From assembly GCA_900454475.1 (NCBI GenBank), contig UGSS01000002.1, positions 2,437,605 through 2,501,604 on the forward strand: a stretch of 64,000 nt of DNA. Reading direction: 5' to 3'. The translations under genes and the position numbers were made by a program. Origin of the DNA: [Pasteurella] mairii. Its GTDB lineage: Bacteria > Pseudomonadota > Gammaproteobacteria > Enterobacterales > Pasteurellaceae. Of this stretch, positions 9,001 to 19,359 are shown piece by piece; within the stretch, counting starts at the first letter, position 1; each line of letters starts with the position of its first letter. A model generated the notes under the pieces. It was given only the letters and a program-made list of their open reading frames with translations, had not been told where the DNA came from and did not search any database.

Positions 9001-11984
9001 ACTTGTTAAATTTGGGCGGTAAAGATAAACCGTTAGAAAACGATGTGCTAAACTCTGCTGCCACGGTGCGCGATTTAACCCATTTGGGCTGGGTGGTTTC
9101 CGCAAGTGGTAATGAATATAAAAACACAGTGAAAAATGCCAATGAGGTTAATTTTGTGGGGGCCAATGGAATATCGGTGACCGGTGAAACGAAAGAGAAT
9201 AATGTACGCGAAATCAAAATCAGTGTAGATTCCCAAAGTGCGGTGGAATCTGCGCAATTACCGGTGGTTTATACCAATAAGGCGGGTGATAAGTTGGTGA
9301 AAGTAGGAGATAAATTCTACAAAGCTGGAGATGTGACAGATGGTAAACCCAAAAATGATGCAACGCCAGTGGAGACAAAAGATGTGATTGCCGCTATGAA
9401 CAATGGCGACAACAACACGACAACCCCAATGGCATTGTCAAATCTTCAAGGCAATCTTGCGCCAACGTATAATGCTGGCGATAAGAAAGAAAATGAAAAT
9501 AAAAAATTGGGTAATGACGTAGTGAGCGCGGGTGACATAACCAAAGCACAGACTGCTCCGGACAATGTTACCAATATTTATCACAATGCTGCCACGGTAG
9601 GCGATATTCTTAATGCCGGCTGGAATTTACAAGCCAATGGCGAAGGCAAAGATTTTGTTAAGGCGTATGATGCAGTGAATTTCGCCAATGGGGTGGGCAC
9701 CACGGTCAATGTGGAGGTTGCTGAAGATGGCAAAACCAGTGCGGTGCGAATTAACAGCCTATTAGGGATTACGGATAAGGAAGGAAACCAAGTAGTCAAA
9801 GGCAAAAACGGTAAATACTATAAACCGTCAGCGCTTAAACCAAACGGAGAGCCGAAAGACAATGTTGTAGGAGTTGACGCCGGCGACGTACAGGTCAATG
9901 TTATCAATCCGGCAGCTGCGGATAAGGGCACGAAAGGCGATGTCGTCCAAGTGGGCAATTTAAGCAGCGGATTGAGTACGCAAAATGTAGAAACCAAACC
10001 AACTGGTAAAGGCAATCCGACAGGAAGCAGTTCATTGCTTAATCTAAACGAATTAGCAGCTGACGGTAAGAGTAATAAAGTTCCTGACAGCAATGCCGCA
10101 ACGGTAGGCGATTTGCGCAATATGGGCTGGGAATTACGCGCTTCCGGTAATGACTATATTGATACGGTAAAAAATGCCAACAAAGTCGATTTTGTCGGCA
10201 GCGGATTAGCGACCGTGACAGGAGAAACCAAAGGGGATGTACGCACCATTACGGTGGATGTAGATGCCCAAGCGGTGACCAACAATGCGCGCTTACCGGT
10301 GGTGTATACGGATAAAAACGGGAAACAACTTTACCCGATAAAAGACAAAGACGGTAACATCACTTATAACACTAAACCGGATGGTCAAGGTGAGACGGTT
10401 GAACCAGATAATGTGATTACCTCCATCAATGGACCGAAAGGCACCACAACGCCGACCGTATTAACCAATGTTATGTCTAATTTACCGGAGACATATAATG
10501 ATGATGTGTATAACCTCAACAAAAAAGCGGTCACCAAAACCCAAGATTTACCGCCTAGCTTGAAGGTGAACAACGCTGCCACCGTTGGCGATATTCTTAA
10601 CGCCGGTTGGAACTTGAAAAACAACGGTCAACCAGGGGACTTTGTCAAAGCCTATGACAGCGTAGACTTTATTGATGGTAATGGCACGACAGCTGTGGTA
10701 ACAACTACACCAGATGGAACATCCACCACCGTCAAATACAACGCCAAAATCGACAACAACACCATTAAGCTCAATGACAAAGGTGAATTGTATGCCGATT
10801 ATGCTGGTGACATTGCCAAAGCGACCACCAAAGTAGCTGCTGGGAACAATATTGACGTGACCCCAGAAGTCAACCCAGATGGTAGCACAACCTACACCGT
10901 GGCAACGAAAGACGACGTGGCATTTAAAACCGTAAACGTCGGAGACAATGTCAACATCAACCGTGATGGATTAACCATCAAAGATGGACCGCGCATCACC
11001 GTTGCTGGCATTGACGGTGGAAATAAAAAAATCACTGGCGTTGCCAACGGGGATATTTCACCAACCAGCCACGACGCTATCAATGGTTCACAACTGTATG
11101 CAGTACAACAGGCGTTAACCAGCAGCATTGCCGCGTCTAAAGAAGAAGTGACCTCCACGGACAACTCGGTAACGGTGACTGCCACACCAAATGACAGTGG
11201 TGCCAATGTCTTTGACCTCTCGGTCAACACCGACAACACCACCATCACCAAAGATGCCACAACGGGCGCGCTTAAAGCCAAGACCACGACCTTAAGCAAC
11301 ACCAATGGCAAAGTGGATACCCCGGCACCGGAAAACGCCAACGCCTTAGTCAGTGCGCAAGACATTGCTAGCGCCATTAACCAGTCCGGTTTCACCTTAA
11401 CTGCCCAAGGAGAAAACGGTTCAACGGTTCATCCGGGGGCAACGGTAGATATGAAAAATACTGATGGTAATATCGTGATTAGCAAATCGGCGGGAAGCAA
11501 TGATGTCACCTACAATCTAGCCAGAGACATCAACGTAGACCAAGTGAGAGCAGGAAACACGGTATTAAACAACAAAGGGGTCACCATTGGCAGCGGCGCG
11601 AACCCAGTAGAATTAACCGAAAACGGATTAAATAACGGAGGCAACCGCATTACCAACGTGGCACCGGGTCAAGCCCCGACGGATGCAGTGAACGTCAGCC
11701 AATTACGCGGTCAAATGGGCAATGTTTACCACCAAATGAACAAAATGGATAAGGATTTGCGTGCGGGGATTGCGGGTTCAAATGCGGCGGCAACATTACC
11801 ACAGGTTTACATGCCGGGTAAATCTATGGTGGCGGCGTCTGCGGGGACATTTAAAGGAGAAAATGCCTTTGCGGTAGGATATTCTCGTGTTTCTGATAAT
11901 GGTAAACTTATTTTGAAACTTCAAGGCAATGCCAATAGTCAGGGGGATGTCGGTGGCGGTGTCGGTATTGGGTACCAGTGGTAA
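6012..11984 (+). CDS. Giant trimeric autotransporter adhesin (YadA/Hia type)
   Basis: 1990 residues from a GTG; the true start is probably the ESPR ATG at 5893 in the ON phase. Residues 1-24 are the hydrophobic signal core (LITATSILLATQSAYA). Residues 35-250 are YadA-like head repeats with xxAIG motifs (NIAIGDETKA). Neck motifs with AINGSQLYAV are near residues 445 and 1690. Five Trp-ring/Hia-like modules (AATVGDxLNAGWxL) start near 755, 1015, 1192, 1360 and 1520. The C-terminal 90 residues are the YadA anchor that forms the outer-membrane barrel (GENAFAVGYSR...GVGIGYQW). It should trimerise on the cell surface and bind host matrix or cells. A strong terminator follows. Confidence 0.93.
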   Translation: MKKALKLNLITATSILLATQSAYAGMSIKIDSQQNNSDQAEGSIVIGNKAKAEPVGTGDSSDSSKSGALNAVVIGNNAEAKATSNIAIGDETKADGEYTVVIGRGAKAENKNSNNSIVIGKDAKTSNQGTVTLGLEVETKGERAIAIGGRSGNSVGGATNTNAKTEAKGTDSIAFGMGALTETKAQHAISFGLLAKTMDVNAIAFGTNSYANGKQANALGSFTTSIGNNALAVGTSSKSAGSATNTIGYQSVALGQNLSVLGNDNLLAKSKEEADKIDSEMKGEKYQVIPYDLNWIKDSSIIGNKNIVTTNNTFVIGNNVNSIQTPQQVMENGKTKMVLALTALGETVENSVYLGNDSIATAGTAENTKHKKKVGNKLVDSDTTTAGDKGTVSKATVKGITYGEGTTIAFAGKKANGVVTVGASGGKERRIQNVAAGEISQTSTDAINGSQLYAVTDVIGNLAKATATNLGGNVTVQSDGKLSQPDYKIYWGNKAGNQNGNALDTFNGPYQSVGAAITGLNKYINEGFEILDNNGNKQGVVTPGNKIKFANGKNTTAKVTQEDSNGTTTITFDVEIPKQKNIDTTTLTVKGADSSPAAKGNGVVEVTEGDENKFVTAQNLVETINKAHFNLSTERDNSAFGDDESSGTEPAKVQAGTDVKLKSGKNIKMKADGAGGITVATKDNVEFTTITVPGAKSSGSGDVSTPKSITINTTGIDMGDKPITNLKSAIFDGLGYPEDNVNRFTLDKANFNTIKNNAATVGDVLNAGWNLEVNNEAKDFVKPFDTVNFVGEGVTITHENKDGKNVVKFNVEIPEIPKVETTKLKVGENGKVTDLSEEEAKKLAIAGDIAKAINASGFMLKTSATSEGSKDESSTPANGDGELINPGDSVEMIAGKNLTVKQENGKVTYSTKEEVDFNKITLSTGEANQVNLVNGAPVAMNANVNPQDSQPTASLNITSADNKPTQLTGVGSVLNTMQIETNTGTQPQGSAQKGTDNLLNLGGKDKPLENDVLNSAATVRDLTHLGWVVSASGNEYKNTVKNANEVNFVGANGISVTGETKENNVREIKISVDSQSAVESAQLPVVYTNKAGDKLVKVGDKFYKAGDVTDGKPKNDATPVETKDVIAAMNNGDNNTTTPMALSNLQGNLAPTYNAGDKKENENKKLGNDVVSAGDITKAQTAPDNVTNIYHNAATVGDILNAGWNLQANGEGKDFVKAYDAVNFANGVGTTVNVEVAEDGKTSAVRINSLLGITDKEGNQVVKGKNGKYYKPSALKPNGEPKDNVVGVDAGDVQVNVINPAAADKGTKGDVVQVGNLSSGLSTQNVETKPTGKGNPTGSSSLLNLNELAADGKSNKVPDSNAATVGDLRNMGWELRASGNDYIDTVKNANKVDFVGSGLATVTGETKGDVRTITVDVDAQAVTNNARLPVVYTDKNGKQLYPIKDKDGNITYNTKPDGQGETVEPDNVITSINGPKGTTTPTVLTNVMSNLPETYNDDVYNLNKKAVTKTQDLPPSLKVNNAATVGDILNAGWNLKNNGQPGDFVKAYDSVDFIDGNGTTAVVTTTPDGTSTTVKYNAKIDNNTIKLNDKGELYADYAGDIAKATTKVAAGNNIDVTPEVNPDGSTTYTVATKDDVAFKTVNVGDNVNINRDGLTIKDGPRITVAGIDGGNKKITGVANGDISPTSHDAINGSQLYAVQQALTSSIAASKEEVTSTDNSVTVTATPNDSGANVFDLSVNTDNTTITKDATTGALKAKTTTLSNTNGKVDTPAPENANALVSAQDIASAINQSGFTLTAQGENGSTVHPGATVDMKNTDGNIVISKSAGSNDVTYNLARDINVDQVRAGNTVLNNKGVTIGSGANPVELTENGLNNGGNRITNVAPGQAPTDAVNVSQLRGQMGNVYHQMNKMDKDLRAGIAGSNAAATLPQVYMPGKSMVAASAGTFKGENAFAVGYSRVSDNGKLILKLQGNANSQGDVGGGVGIGYQW

Positions 11985-12022
11985 TTAAGCAAAAGTGCGG
12001 TCATTAATCACCGCAAACATAA

Positions 12023-12052
12023 GGGCGGGAACAATCCCGCCCTGTTTTTTTT
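12023..12052 (+). terminator. Terminator of the trimeric adhesin gene
   Basis: GGGCGGGA-ACAA-TCCCGCCC hairpin (12023-12042), then TG and eight T residues. Strong intrinsic terminator 38 bp after the adhesin stop. An uptake signal lies between (about 11993-12001). Confidence 0.9.
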
Positions 12053-12075
12053 GTTTTTGGGTGATACATTATGAC

Positions 12076-13440
12076 TTATGAACAAACCACTTTGATTGCT
12101 AATCCACCTTGTGAGGTTTCACGGTATTTGGTGTTCATATCTTTACCAGTTTCATACATGGTTTCGATTACTTTATCTAGGCTGACGCGTGGGATGGTTG
12201 TGCGACGTAACGCCATGCGGCTAGCGTTGATGGCTTTTACGGAGGCAATTGCATTGCGTTCGATACAGGGCACTTGTACTTGTCCGCCCACGGGATCGCA
12301 GGTTAACCCGAGATTATGTTCCATGGCAATTTCTGCTGCCATGCATACTTGTTCTGGCGAACCGCCTAAAATTTCGGTTAAGCCCGCGGCAGCCATTGAA
12401 CAGGCAACGCCGACTTCGCCTTGACAACCGACTTCTGCACCAGAAATAGAGGCATTCATTTTATATAGTGAGCCGATAATGCCGCAAGTAAGTAAATAAC
12501 GTTCGACAATTTCTGGTGTAACCAGCGAGATGAAGTGGTTGTAATACGCCAATACTGCTGGGAGAATTCCGCAGGCTCCGTTAGTTGGGGCAGTGACGAC
12601 GCGACCGCCCGCCGCATTTTCTTCATTTACTGCGAGGGCAAACATATTTACCCAATCAATAATGCGCATTGGATCATTGGATAAACTCTGGTTGGCTTGT
12701 AGCATAATGTACAAGGAGGCTGCCCGACGGGGAACTTTTAACGGACCGGGCAATAATCCTTCTGTATGCAGACCATGATCAATACATTCTTGCATGGTTT
12801 TCCATACCTGTGCTAAATGGGTTTCGACTGCCTCTTTTCCGTGTAAGGCAATTTCATTTCGCATCATGAGTGTTGATATTGGTAATCCGTTTTCACGACA
12901 AAAACGTAAAATATCCTCTGCGTTTTTATACGGATAGGGGACATCAACAGGGCTGGTGTTTTGTTGGTTAAAATGGGCTTCATCTACGATAAAACCGCCC
13001 CCGATAGAGTAGTAGGTTTGTTTATATAGGATTTCTTCATTGTTGTAGGCAGTGAGCGTCATTCCGTTTTCATGTAACGGAAGAAAGGTGTTGTGGAATG
13101 TCATATTGTCATCAAAATCAAACTGAATGACTTTTTGACCTTCGGCAATGGGCAAAAGTGCGGTCTGTTTTACATAGGAAATAAAGATCGGAATAGCATC
13201 AATATCGACGTTATGGGGTAAATAGCCGGCTAATCCCATAATAATGGCAATATCAGTATTATGTCCCCGTCCGGTCATGGATAGTGATCCATAGACGTCG
13301 ACTTGAATGCGGTTGGTTTGGTCAAAAAGCTGGCAGCTAAAAAGATCATCAATAAATTGTTTTCCGGCTTTCATTGGACCAACGGTATGGGAGCTTGATG
13401 GTCCGATACCGATTTTAAAAATATCAAAAACACTAATCAT
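12076..13440 (-). CDS. sdaA: L-serine ammonia-lyase (L-serine deaminase)
   Basis: 454 residues, the usual single-chain length. The N-terminal beta domain begins MISVFDIFKIGIGPSSSHTV. The C-terminal alpha domain carries the 4Fe-4S cysteine region (TCGIIGSLYKMNASISGAEVGCQGE and GLTCDPVGG). It converts L-serine to pyruvate and ammonia in the cytoplasm. Ribosome site AAAGGAAA precedes the ATG. It lies 93 bp downstream of the serine importer gene sdaC on the same strand, so uptake and breakdown are encoded together. A stem-loop occupies the gap. Confidence 0.95.
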   Translation of the reverse strand: MISVFDIFKIGIGPSSSHTVGPMKAGKQFIDDLFSCQLFDQTNRIQVDVYGSLSMTGRGHNTDIAIIMGLAGYLPHNVDIDAIPIFISYVKQTALLPIAEGQKVIQFDFDDNMTFHNTFLPLHENGMTLTAYNNEEILYKQTYYSIGGGFIVDEAHFNQQNTSPVDVPYPYKNAEDILRFCRENGLPISTLMMRNEIALHGKEAVETHLAQVWKTMQECIDHGLHTEGLLPGPLKVPRRAASLYIMLQANQSLSNDPMRIIDWVNMFALAVNEENAAGGRVVTAPTNGACGILPAVLAYYNHFISLVTPEIVERYLLTCGIIGSLYKMNASISGAEVGCQGEVGVACSMAAAGLTEILGGSPEQVCMAAEIAMEHNLGLTCDPVGGQVQVPCIERNAIASVKAINASRMALRRTTIPRVSLDKVIETMYETGKDMNTKYRETSQGGLAIKVVCS

Positions 13441-13464
13441 AAATTTTCCTTTGGTTTTATAATC

Positions 13465-13492
13465 AATCCCCTTTCCAGCTGAAAAGGGGATT
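13465..13492 (-). other. Stem-loop between sdaC and sdaA
   Basis: Perfect 10-bp stem AATCCCCTTT / AAAGGGGATT around an 8-base loop. On the transcribed strand it is not followed by a real T-tract, so it is more likely an mRNA-processing or partial attenuation element than a full terminator. Confidence 0.5.
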
Positions 13493-13533
13493 AAGTGCGG
13501 TGGGAAATGTGTTATTTTATCGTTATTGGATCG

Positions 13534-14778
13534 TTAGAATAACCCGTAAACCACAGCAGAAATGGCAATTAACCCCATTACGGTCACAAAAATATTGCTT
13601 AATTTTCCCTGATAACGTTGCATTGCGGGCACTTTACGAATGGCGTACATTGGCATAATGAACAGGATAGCGGCAATGATCGGACCGCCGAGAGACTCAA
13701 TGAGACCTAAAATACTTGGATTAATGACAGCGACGCCCCAAAGTGTGATCAAGAAGAACAATGCACTGCCATAATTTAATTTTTTACGATTAATGGTTTT
13801 GCCTTGACCAATTGTTTTTTGATACAAACCAACTAACCCTTCTTTTGCACCTAGATAATGCCCAAAAAAGGAGCTAGTGATGGCAAGAAATGCCACAAAT
13901 GGACCAAAATAAGAAATATACGGGTTGTCAAATTTATTAGCAAGGAAGGATAAAATACTGATATTTTGTTGTTTCGCTAAAGCTAATTCTTCCGGTGTTA
14001 GGGTTAATACGCAGCTGAAAACAAAAAACATCACAAAAAATAACAATAATCCCGCTGCACCGCGTAATGATTTTCCGGCATGACGTTCGGTAAGTGCTTG
14101 ATCTTGATATTGGCGTTGTTGGGATTGTGAGAAAGAGGATATTGCCGGTGAATGGTTAAAAGAGAAAACCAGAACCGGAATAGTCAGCCATAAGGTGCGG
14201 ATAAAATCTTGCGAGGTCGGGATTTCATGCAAGGTTGAGGTATTCCATTCTGGAATTAAATAAATAGATAAGGAAAATAGGATTAATACCAGCGGATATA
14301 CTAGGTATTCGGTCAATTTTAACATGATTTTCTCATTCATTAACATGACTGAAATCAGGGCAGCGATCAGAACAAACGATAATAGGACACGGTTTGGTGA
14401 TGCCATGCCGAGCTGATTGACAATAAATGAATCGACAGTATTGGTGATCCCGTTACCGTAGATTAATAAGATCGGGAAAATGGCAAAGAAATATAATAAA
14501 GTAATCAATTTTCCGGCAGTTCTACCAAAATGCTCTTCAACGACTTCGGTAATATCGCTACCTGGTTTGGAAGAAGACAGGACGAAACGGGATAGTGCAC
14601 GGTGTGCAAAATAGGTCATTGGTCCGACCAAAATTGCCATGATAATTAATGGCCAAAACCCACCCATTCCAGCATTGATCGGTAAAAATAAAACCCCAGC
14701 GCCGACAGCAGTACCAAATAAATTGAGAGACCAAAGAATATCGAATTTATTCCATTTTTTAGTTTGATTATTAGACAT
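13534..14778 (-). CDS. sdaC: SdaC, serine/proton symporter (HAAAP family)
   Basis: About 414 residues from the ATG at 14778 ([20 protein letters not shown]). I prefer this to an upstream GTG at 14787, because that GTG lies inside the AGGTG ribosome site serving the ATG. About 11 hydrophobic segments cover the whole length ([19 protein letters not shown] is the first), typical of hydroxy/aromatic amino-acid permeases. Inner-membrane serine uptake, upstream of and probably co-expressed with sdaA. Confidence 0.92.
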   Translation of the reverse strand: MSNNQTKKWNKFDILWSLNLFGTAVGAGVLFLPINAGMGGFWPLIIMAILVGPMTYFAHRALSRFVLSSSKPGSDITEVVEEHFGRTAGKLITLLYFFAIFPILLIYGNGITNTVDSFIVNQLGMASPNRVLLSFVLIAALISVMLMNEKIMLKLTEYLVYPLVLILFSLSIYLIPEWNTSTLHEIPTSQDFIRTLWLTIPVLVFSFNHSPAISSFSQSQQRQYQDQALTERHAGKSLRGAAGLLLFFVMFFVFSCVLTLTPEELALAKQQNISILSFLANKFDNPYISYFGPFVAFLAITSSFFGHYLGAKEGLVGLYQKTIGQGKTINRKKLNYGSALFFLITLWGVAVINPSILGLIESLGGPIIAAILFIMPMYAIRKVPAMQRYQGKLSNIFVTVMGLIAISAVVYGLF

Positions 14779-15048
14779 ATATGTCACCTATTCATTTACT
14801 TTTAATATTTTGTATTATTTTTTGATTATAAAATCGCCATTAAATTTGTTGATGTAGATGGCGCAGCAGATAATATGCTTTCTGGTGTTTTTTTTAAACT
14901 GGAGGATAAGTGATTTGTGAACTAGATCTCTATTTTTCGGCTTATTTGATTAATAAATGAATAGTCAATGACAATCTTTTTACATTTGGGATTTAAAACC
15001 TCATGTCTATTAATAAGCGCAAATGTCTTTTTTGATGTCGATAGAAAA

Positions 15049-15876
15049 CTAAGCAACCTTTTGATAACCAAGGGTACCGTCATCCATGTGTTTTTTCGGT
15101 GAACCAAGAATTTCAGCCACTTTTTCTCCCTGTTTGAAGAAAACAAAGCCACCACTTTCCATTTTGCTCCAAATTTCATTTTTAGTTAGTGGAAAGGTGG
15201 TAATTAAGGTGACTTTATCTGTATCTTGTGTGTAATTGCTAAAATCAATGATATTGTCGTCATCAATTCGTTGCGCTTTGCCGAAAGGCGCACGACGGGT
15301 GAGATAATGTAGATTGGTAGAGCAATGCGCAATCATCCATTCGCCATTGGATAAGATAAAATTAAAGGTACCTTTTTCTGCTAATTCATGAGTAATCTCT
15401 TGAATGGCAACAAATAGTCCCTGTTCTGCCGGTTTTTGTCGAAAGCGTAATTTTAATTGATTTACCATGTAGCAAAATGCCGCTTCTGAGTCGGTAGAAC
15501 CAATCGGTTGGTAATAACTATTGGATAGATCAGGTAACGTAGTGAGGTTACCGTTATGGGCAAAAACCCAGTTTTCTCCCCAAATTTCGCGAATAAATGG
15601 ATGGGTGTTTTCAAGATTGACTTCGCCTTGCGTGGCTTTACGAATATGAGCAACCACATTCAAGGATTTAATTTTATATTGCTCAACGCTGTCGGCAATC
15701 GGAGAGGAATGACCCGGTTTATTGTCCCGAAAAATACGCACGCCCTTGCCCTCGAAAAAGGCAATGCCAAATCCGTCAGAATGGCTGTCCGTTAATCCTG
15801 CGCGACGACGAAATCCTGCAAAGGAAAACAGAATGTCTGTCGGCGTATTGCAATTCATTCCTAATAATTGACACAT
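15049..15876 (-). CDS. yafJ: YafJ-type class II glutamine amidotransferase
   Basis: 275 residues starting MCQLLGMNCNTPTDILFSFA. Cys2 becomes the N-terminal nucleophile after removal of Met, as in Ntn amidotransferases. DGFGIAFFEG, HIRKATQG, HNG (AHNGNLTTLP) and the later GSTDSEAAF are the conserved class II loops. The physiological substrate of YafJ is not established. The gap to sdaC (14779-15048) holds that gene's promoter region and nothing else I can name. Confidence 0.87.
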   Translation of the reverse strand: MCQLLGMNCNTPTDILFSFAGFRRRAGLTDSHSDGFGIAFFEGKGVRIFRDNKPGHSSPIADSVEQYKIKSLNVVAHIRKATQGEVNLENTHPFIREIWGENWVFAHNGNLTTLPDLSNSYYQPIGSTDSEAAFCYMVNQLKLRFRQKPAEQGLFVAIQEITHELAEKGTFNFILSNGEWMIAHCSTNLHYLTRRAPFGKAQRIDDDNIIDFSNYTQDTDKVTLITTFPLTKNEIWSKMESGGFVFFKQGEKVAEILGSPKKHMDDGTLGYQKVA

Positions 15877-16888
15877 AACAACAACGTGATCCTTTTGTTT
15901 TGATAACCCTGCGTTTAATTAAACACAATAATTCTTGAAAACTCAAGTAGGTTTTTAGAACGAAATGTTTGTTTACATAACTGAGGTGAATTTAATCAGT
16001 AATAGGAAAGAATACATTTATCTAGTGGCTCAAATTGAGCTACTTAAAATTTTTGTAGGGTAGGTGTTTTGGTTGTGAAAATGTCAACATTTGACAACTT
16101 TAGAAAACTTCATATCGCCTCAATGTTATTCTATTTTTTATTCAGTTAAAAGCGTTTAATTCACATGATGGCGGCGGTTGAAATATCGAAAAATTGCCAT
16201 TCTCCGCGCACCTACAACCCCATGGAAAGGGGTACCCCTCGGAGTGCCTTTAGATTTGATTGGTTTTTAGCCGATATAAAAAGGGGTGAAAAACTGTAAT
16301 AACGATAATATGGCGTTCCAGGGGCGCTATTTGGTTTCTTTTCGCTGAACTTTTTCCCAACTTTCACCATTGGTGGAAATTGATCACTACTTAATGACAA
16401 AAAATAAAATTATCTCTAAATTTTCTAGCTCTCCTCAAATTTGAGGAAACGCCCCCAATTTTGGGGAGCGTAGTCAAATATTAAACTTTAACCCCATGTA
16501 AGTGAGTATTTAAATCTGCCATGCATAAAAATTTAAATGATGGTGGATATTCTTATTTTGATAAGATAATTCTATCAATTTCTAATTATTGATAGAAAAT
16601 TTATTTTTATGATAGTTAAATTTTAACGCTAGTACCCCTAAATTTTAACGCTATTAGTGTTAATTTTTAACTACACTATATATATTATATGCGCTTATTG
16701 ACGCAATTAAAGCAGATTACAGGGCTAAAGGTTTAGTTAGGCGCGCCATATTGATTAGTAACAAATTATAGTTTTAGTAACACGATTTTGAGCTAGTTTA
16801 TCACTGTGTTACTAAACGCGTCACTAAAATCTTGATATTGTATGATGTGGTGTGATGTGGAATGATACAGTCAGAAATAAGAAAAGTC
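15877..16888. other. Gene-poor kilobase with hairpins and short repeats
   Basis: No convincing gene in about 1 kb. Visible structures are a 16-bp perfect palindrome TCCTCAAATTTGAGGA (16432-16447), an adjacent CCCCAA-TT-TTGGGG hairpin (16453-16466), and two copies of AATTTTAACGCTA near 16619-16653. There is also a CTTATC-G-GATAAG hairpin at 16888-16900 overlapping the integrase stop. Base composition is lower in G+C than the flanking genes. Together with the truncated integrase next door it looks like the scar of a deleted integrative element; that is inference. Confidence 0.5.
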
Positions 16889-17416
16889 TTATCGGATAAG
16901 GCTTTTTGAGATATTATTACGCGCCTGAACACGCTCTAATGGTACAAGAGCTAAAGATGGTACTATTTCAGTAATTGGATAAGAGCCAATAAAAGGGAGA
17001 ACATGAAGTTCTAAACTGCCCCAATACTTCCTTACAGTTTTTTCTTCTATTTCGCCAAGTTTCTTCGCTCGCCATTTTTGTGCTATAGCTAGAAAGGTGT
17101 TAGCCTCTGCAAGCTCTAATTCGCGCGCTATACGCGCTTTGTGTGTTTGTGGATTGATCCCTTGCGCCAATAACGCCCGCCATTCTTCGCGCTGTTGGCG
17201 TGCTTGTGCAAGCGTAATATCTGGATAGTTTCCTATAGTTATTTTGGTGCGCTTATTGGTGGTGGGGTGGCTATAACGGAAACGCCAGACTTTCGCCCCT
17301 GTTGGTTTGAGCTCTAAGAATAGCCCGTTACCGTCATTTAATTCTTTTTTACCTCTTGGATCGTGCTTACTACGTTCTACTTGCGTATTGGTTAGTCCGA
17401 TTATCTTACGCGCCAT
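16889..17416 (-). pseudogene. Truncated P4-type tyrosine integrase
   Basis: 175 residues starting MARKIIGLTNTQVERSKHDP. The N-terminal arm-binding domain (DUF4102-like: NGLFLELKPTGAKVWRFRY...KITIGNYPDITLAQAR) and the core-binding domain (TFLAIAQKWRAKK...KTVRKYWGSLELHVLPFIG) are intact. The sequence ends before the catalytic domain, so the R-H-R-Y residues are missing; full-length relatives are about 400 residues. It lies 175 bp beyond the 3' end of tRNA-Ala(GGC), a typical integration target. Probably an inactive remnant. Confidence 0.85.
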
Positions 17417-17428
17417 AAATACTCCTAA

Positions 17429-17480
17429 TAGTACCCAAATTTTGGGGTACTATAACAAATGGGTACTAAATTGGGTACTA
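17429..17480. repeat. GGGTACTA repeat cluster upstream of the integrase
   Basis: TAGTACCC (17429-17436) and GGGTACTA (17445-17452) form an 8-bp inverted repeat. GGGTACTA recurs at 17461-17468 and 17473-17480. The cluster sits just upstream of the integrase start and next to the tRNA. It could be integrase arm sites or an autoregulatory operator. Confidence 0.6.
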
Positions 17481-17591
17481 TTTTTTGCGGTCAATATGCG
17501 TTACTGTGCGTTATTATGCACTATAAAATGGCGCAAAATGCCTTATTCTGCGCGAAAAAAAAGCAAGGTGCGTTACCTTGCTTTATTGATT

Positions 17592-17667
<76 letters not shown>

Positions 17668-17751
17668 GTATGTGGCGACAATAATAAATTCCGCCACTGA
17701 TGCTGTCAACTATTTATCTTCAATATTCGTTTGGCTGCTCAAATATTAAGC

Positions 17752-19188
17752 TTATTGTTGTTTAATAAACTCAATCGCTTTTTGCAAGCGCGCAAGGGTG
17801 CGTTCTTTGCCGACTAGCTTCGCGGTAATATCCATTGATGGTGATTGACCGGAGCCGGTGACGGCTAAGCGGAATGGCATGCCGACTTTACCCATGCCGA
17901 TTTCTAATTCTGCCGCGGTGGTGTTCATTGCCTCGTGAATATTTTCCACGGTCCAGTCAGAAAGTGCGGTCAATTTTTCGGTTAATTTTTCAAGCGGTGT
18001 AACAGCTTCCGGTTTGAAGTTTTTTGCCGCTGCTTTTTCATCATAAGCCGCAAACTCTTGATAGAAATAACGACTTTGCGCCGCTAATTCTTTTAAGGTT
18101 TTGGCACGTTCGCTTAATACCGGAATAATTTCTTCTAAGGCAACGCCGCCTTCAAATGGAATGCCTTGATCTTTCATGTGCCATTCAAGGTGTTTTGCCA
18201 CATAGCTTGGCTCAAGTGAGCGCATATAATGCTGATTTAACCATTGTAATTTTTCCGTATTAAACGCGCTGGCGGATTTGCTGACGGAATGAATATCAAA
18301 TAATTCAATCATTTCTTCGCGCGTGAAAATTTCTTGGTCGCCATGCCCCCAGCCAAGTCGTACTAAATAGTTGACTAAGGCTTCCGGTAAATAACCGTCG
18401 TCGCGATATTGCATCACGCTTACCGCCCCATGGCGTTTGGATAATTTTTGTCCGTCATCACCTAGGATCATAGATACATGAGCATATTCCGGAATTGGTG
18501 CGTCTAAGGCTTTTAAGATATTGATTTGGCGAGGAGTGTTATTAATATGATCTTCACCACGTACCACGTGCGTAATGCCCATGTCCCAGTCATCCACGAC
18601 GACACAGAAATTATAGGTTGGCGATCCGTCGGTGCGACGAATAATTAAATCGTCTAATTCACCGTTGCTGATTTCGATACGACCGCGTACTGCATCTTCA
18701 AATACGACGGAACCTTCAGTTGGATTAAGGAAACGTACTACGTGGGGCTCATCCGGCGAATGGCTGTGAGCCTCTAAACAATGGCGATCATAACGCGGTT
18801 TTTGCTTATTGACTTCTTGTGTATGACGCAATTCTTCTAGACGCTCTTTTGAGCAGTAGCAACGGTAAGCCAAGCCTTGCTCTAGCATTTGTTCAATTAC
18901 TTGGTTGTAGCGATCGAAGCGCTTAGTTTGGAAATAAGGACCATGCTCCCACGCTAAATTTAACCATTCCATCCCTTCTAAAATTGCTTGTGTTGCTTCT
19001 GGCGTGGAACGTTCAAGGTCGGTATCTTCAATACGTAAAACAAATTCACCTTGGTTATGTTTGGCGTACAACCAAGAATACAAAGCGGTTCTCGCGCCGC
19101 CAACGTGCAGATAACCCGTCGGGCTTGGAGCAAATCGGGTACGAACTTTTACATTAGGATCCAAATTAAATAATGCGTCTAATTTCAT
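17752..19188 (-). CDS. gltX: Glutamyl-tRNA synthetase
   Basis: 478 residues, class I aminoacyl-tRNA synthetase. The HIGH-equivalent is in [20 protein letters not shown] and the KMSKS-equivalent in [15 protein letters not shown]...YDRHC zinc-type cluster lies around residues 110-137. It charges tRNA-Glu with glutamate in the cytoplasm. Same strand as and upstream of tRNA-Ala(GGC). Confidence 0.97.
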   Translation of the reverse strand: MKLDALFNLDPNVKVRTRFAPSPTGYLHVGGARTALYSWLYAKHNQGEFVLRIEDTDLERSTPEATQAILEGMEWLNLAWEHGPYFQTKRFDRYNQVIEQMLEQGLAYRCYCSKERLEELRHTQEVNKQKPRYDRHCLEAHSHSPDEPHVVRFLNPTEGSVVFEDAVRGRIEISNGELDDLIIRRTDGSPTYNFCVVVDDWDMGITHVVRGEDHINNTPRQINILKALDAPIPEYAHVSMILGDDGQKLSKRHGAVSVMQYRDDGYLPEALVNYLVRLGWGHGDQEIFTREEMIELFDIHSVSKSASAFNTEKLQWLNQHYMRSLEPSYVAKHLEWHMKDQGIPFEGGVALEEIIPVLSERAKTLKELAAQSRYFYQEFAAYDEKAAAKNFKPEAVTPLEKLTEKLTALSDWTVENIHEAMNTTAAELEIGMGKVGMPFRLAVTGSGQSPSMDITAKLVGKERTLARLQKAIEFIKQQ

Positions 19189-19315
19189 TTTTTAACCTTA
19201 TATTTGCGCAAAAATAGATTTTCGTATTGTACTATGAGTTTGCCAAATTCACGATAGAAAATCGTGAGTTATGCCTATTTTTAAAACAAATAAGCGTTTT
19301 TTTTGTAAAAATCTA

Positions 19316-19343
19316 TTGACTGAAATTTGTGAGCAATTATAAT
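19316..19343 (+). promoter_or_regulatory. Promoter of the tRNA-Val cluster
   Basis: TTGACT (19316-19321), 16 bp, TATAAT (19338-19343), followed by a short leader to the first tRNA-Val at 19360. Confidence 0.75.
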
Positions 19344-19359
19344 GCCAGCTCACGCATGA

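Noticed and set aside
6125..11395. Many long reverse-strand frames opposite the trimeric adhesin
   Set aside because: Low-complexity Val/Pro/Ser-rich shadows of the repetitive adhesin codons, without ribosome sites.
12071..12424. 117-residue forward frame
   Set aside because: Shadow of sdaA on the opposite strand.
14922..15179. 85-residue reverse frame overlapping the yafJ 3' end
   Set aside because: Mostly out-of-frame yafJ sequence; no start signal.
16212..16400. 62-residue reverse frame (MSLSSDQFPPMVKVGKKFSE...)
   Set aside because: No good ribosome site and no recognised family. It lies in the decayed region; possibly a phage-gene relic but not supportable.
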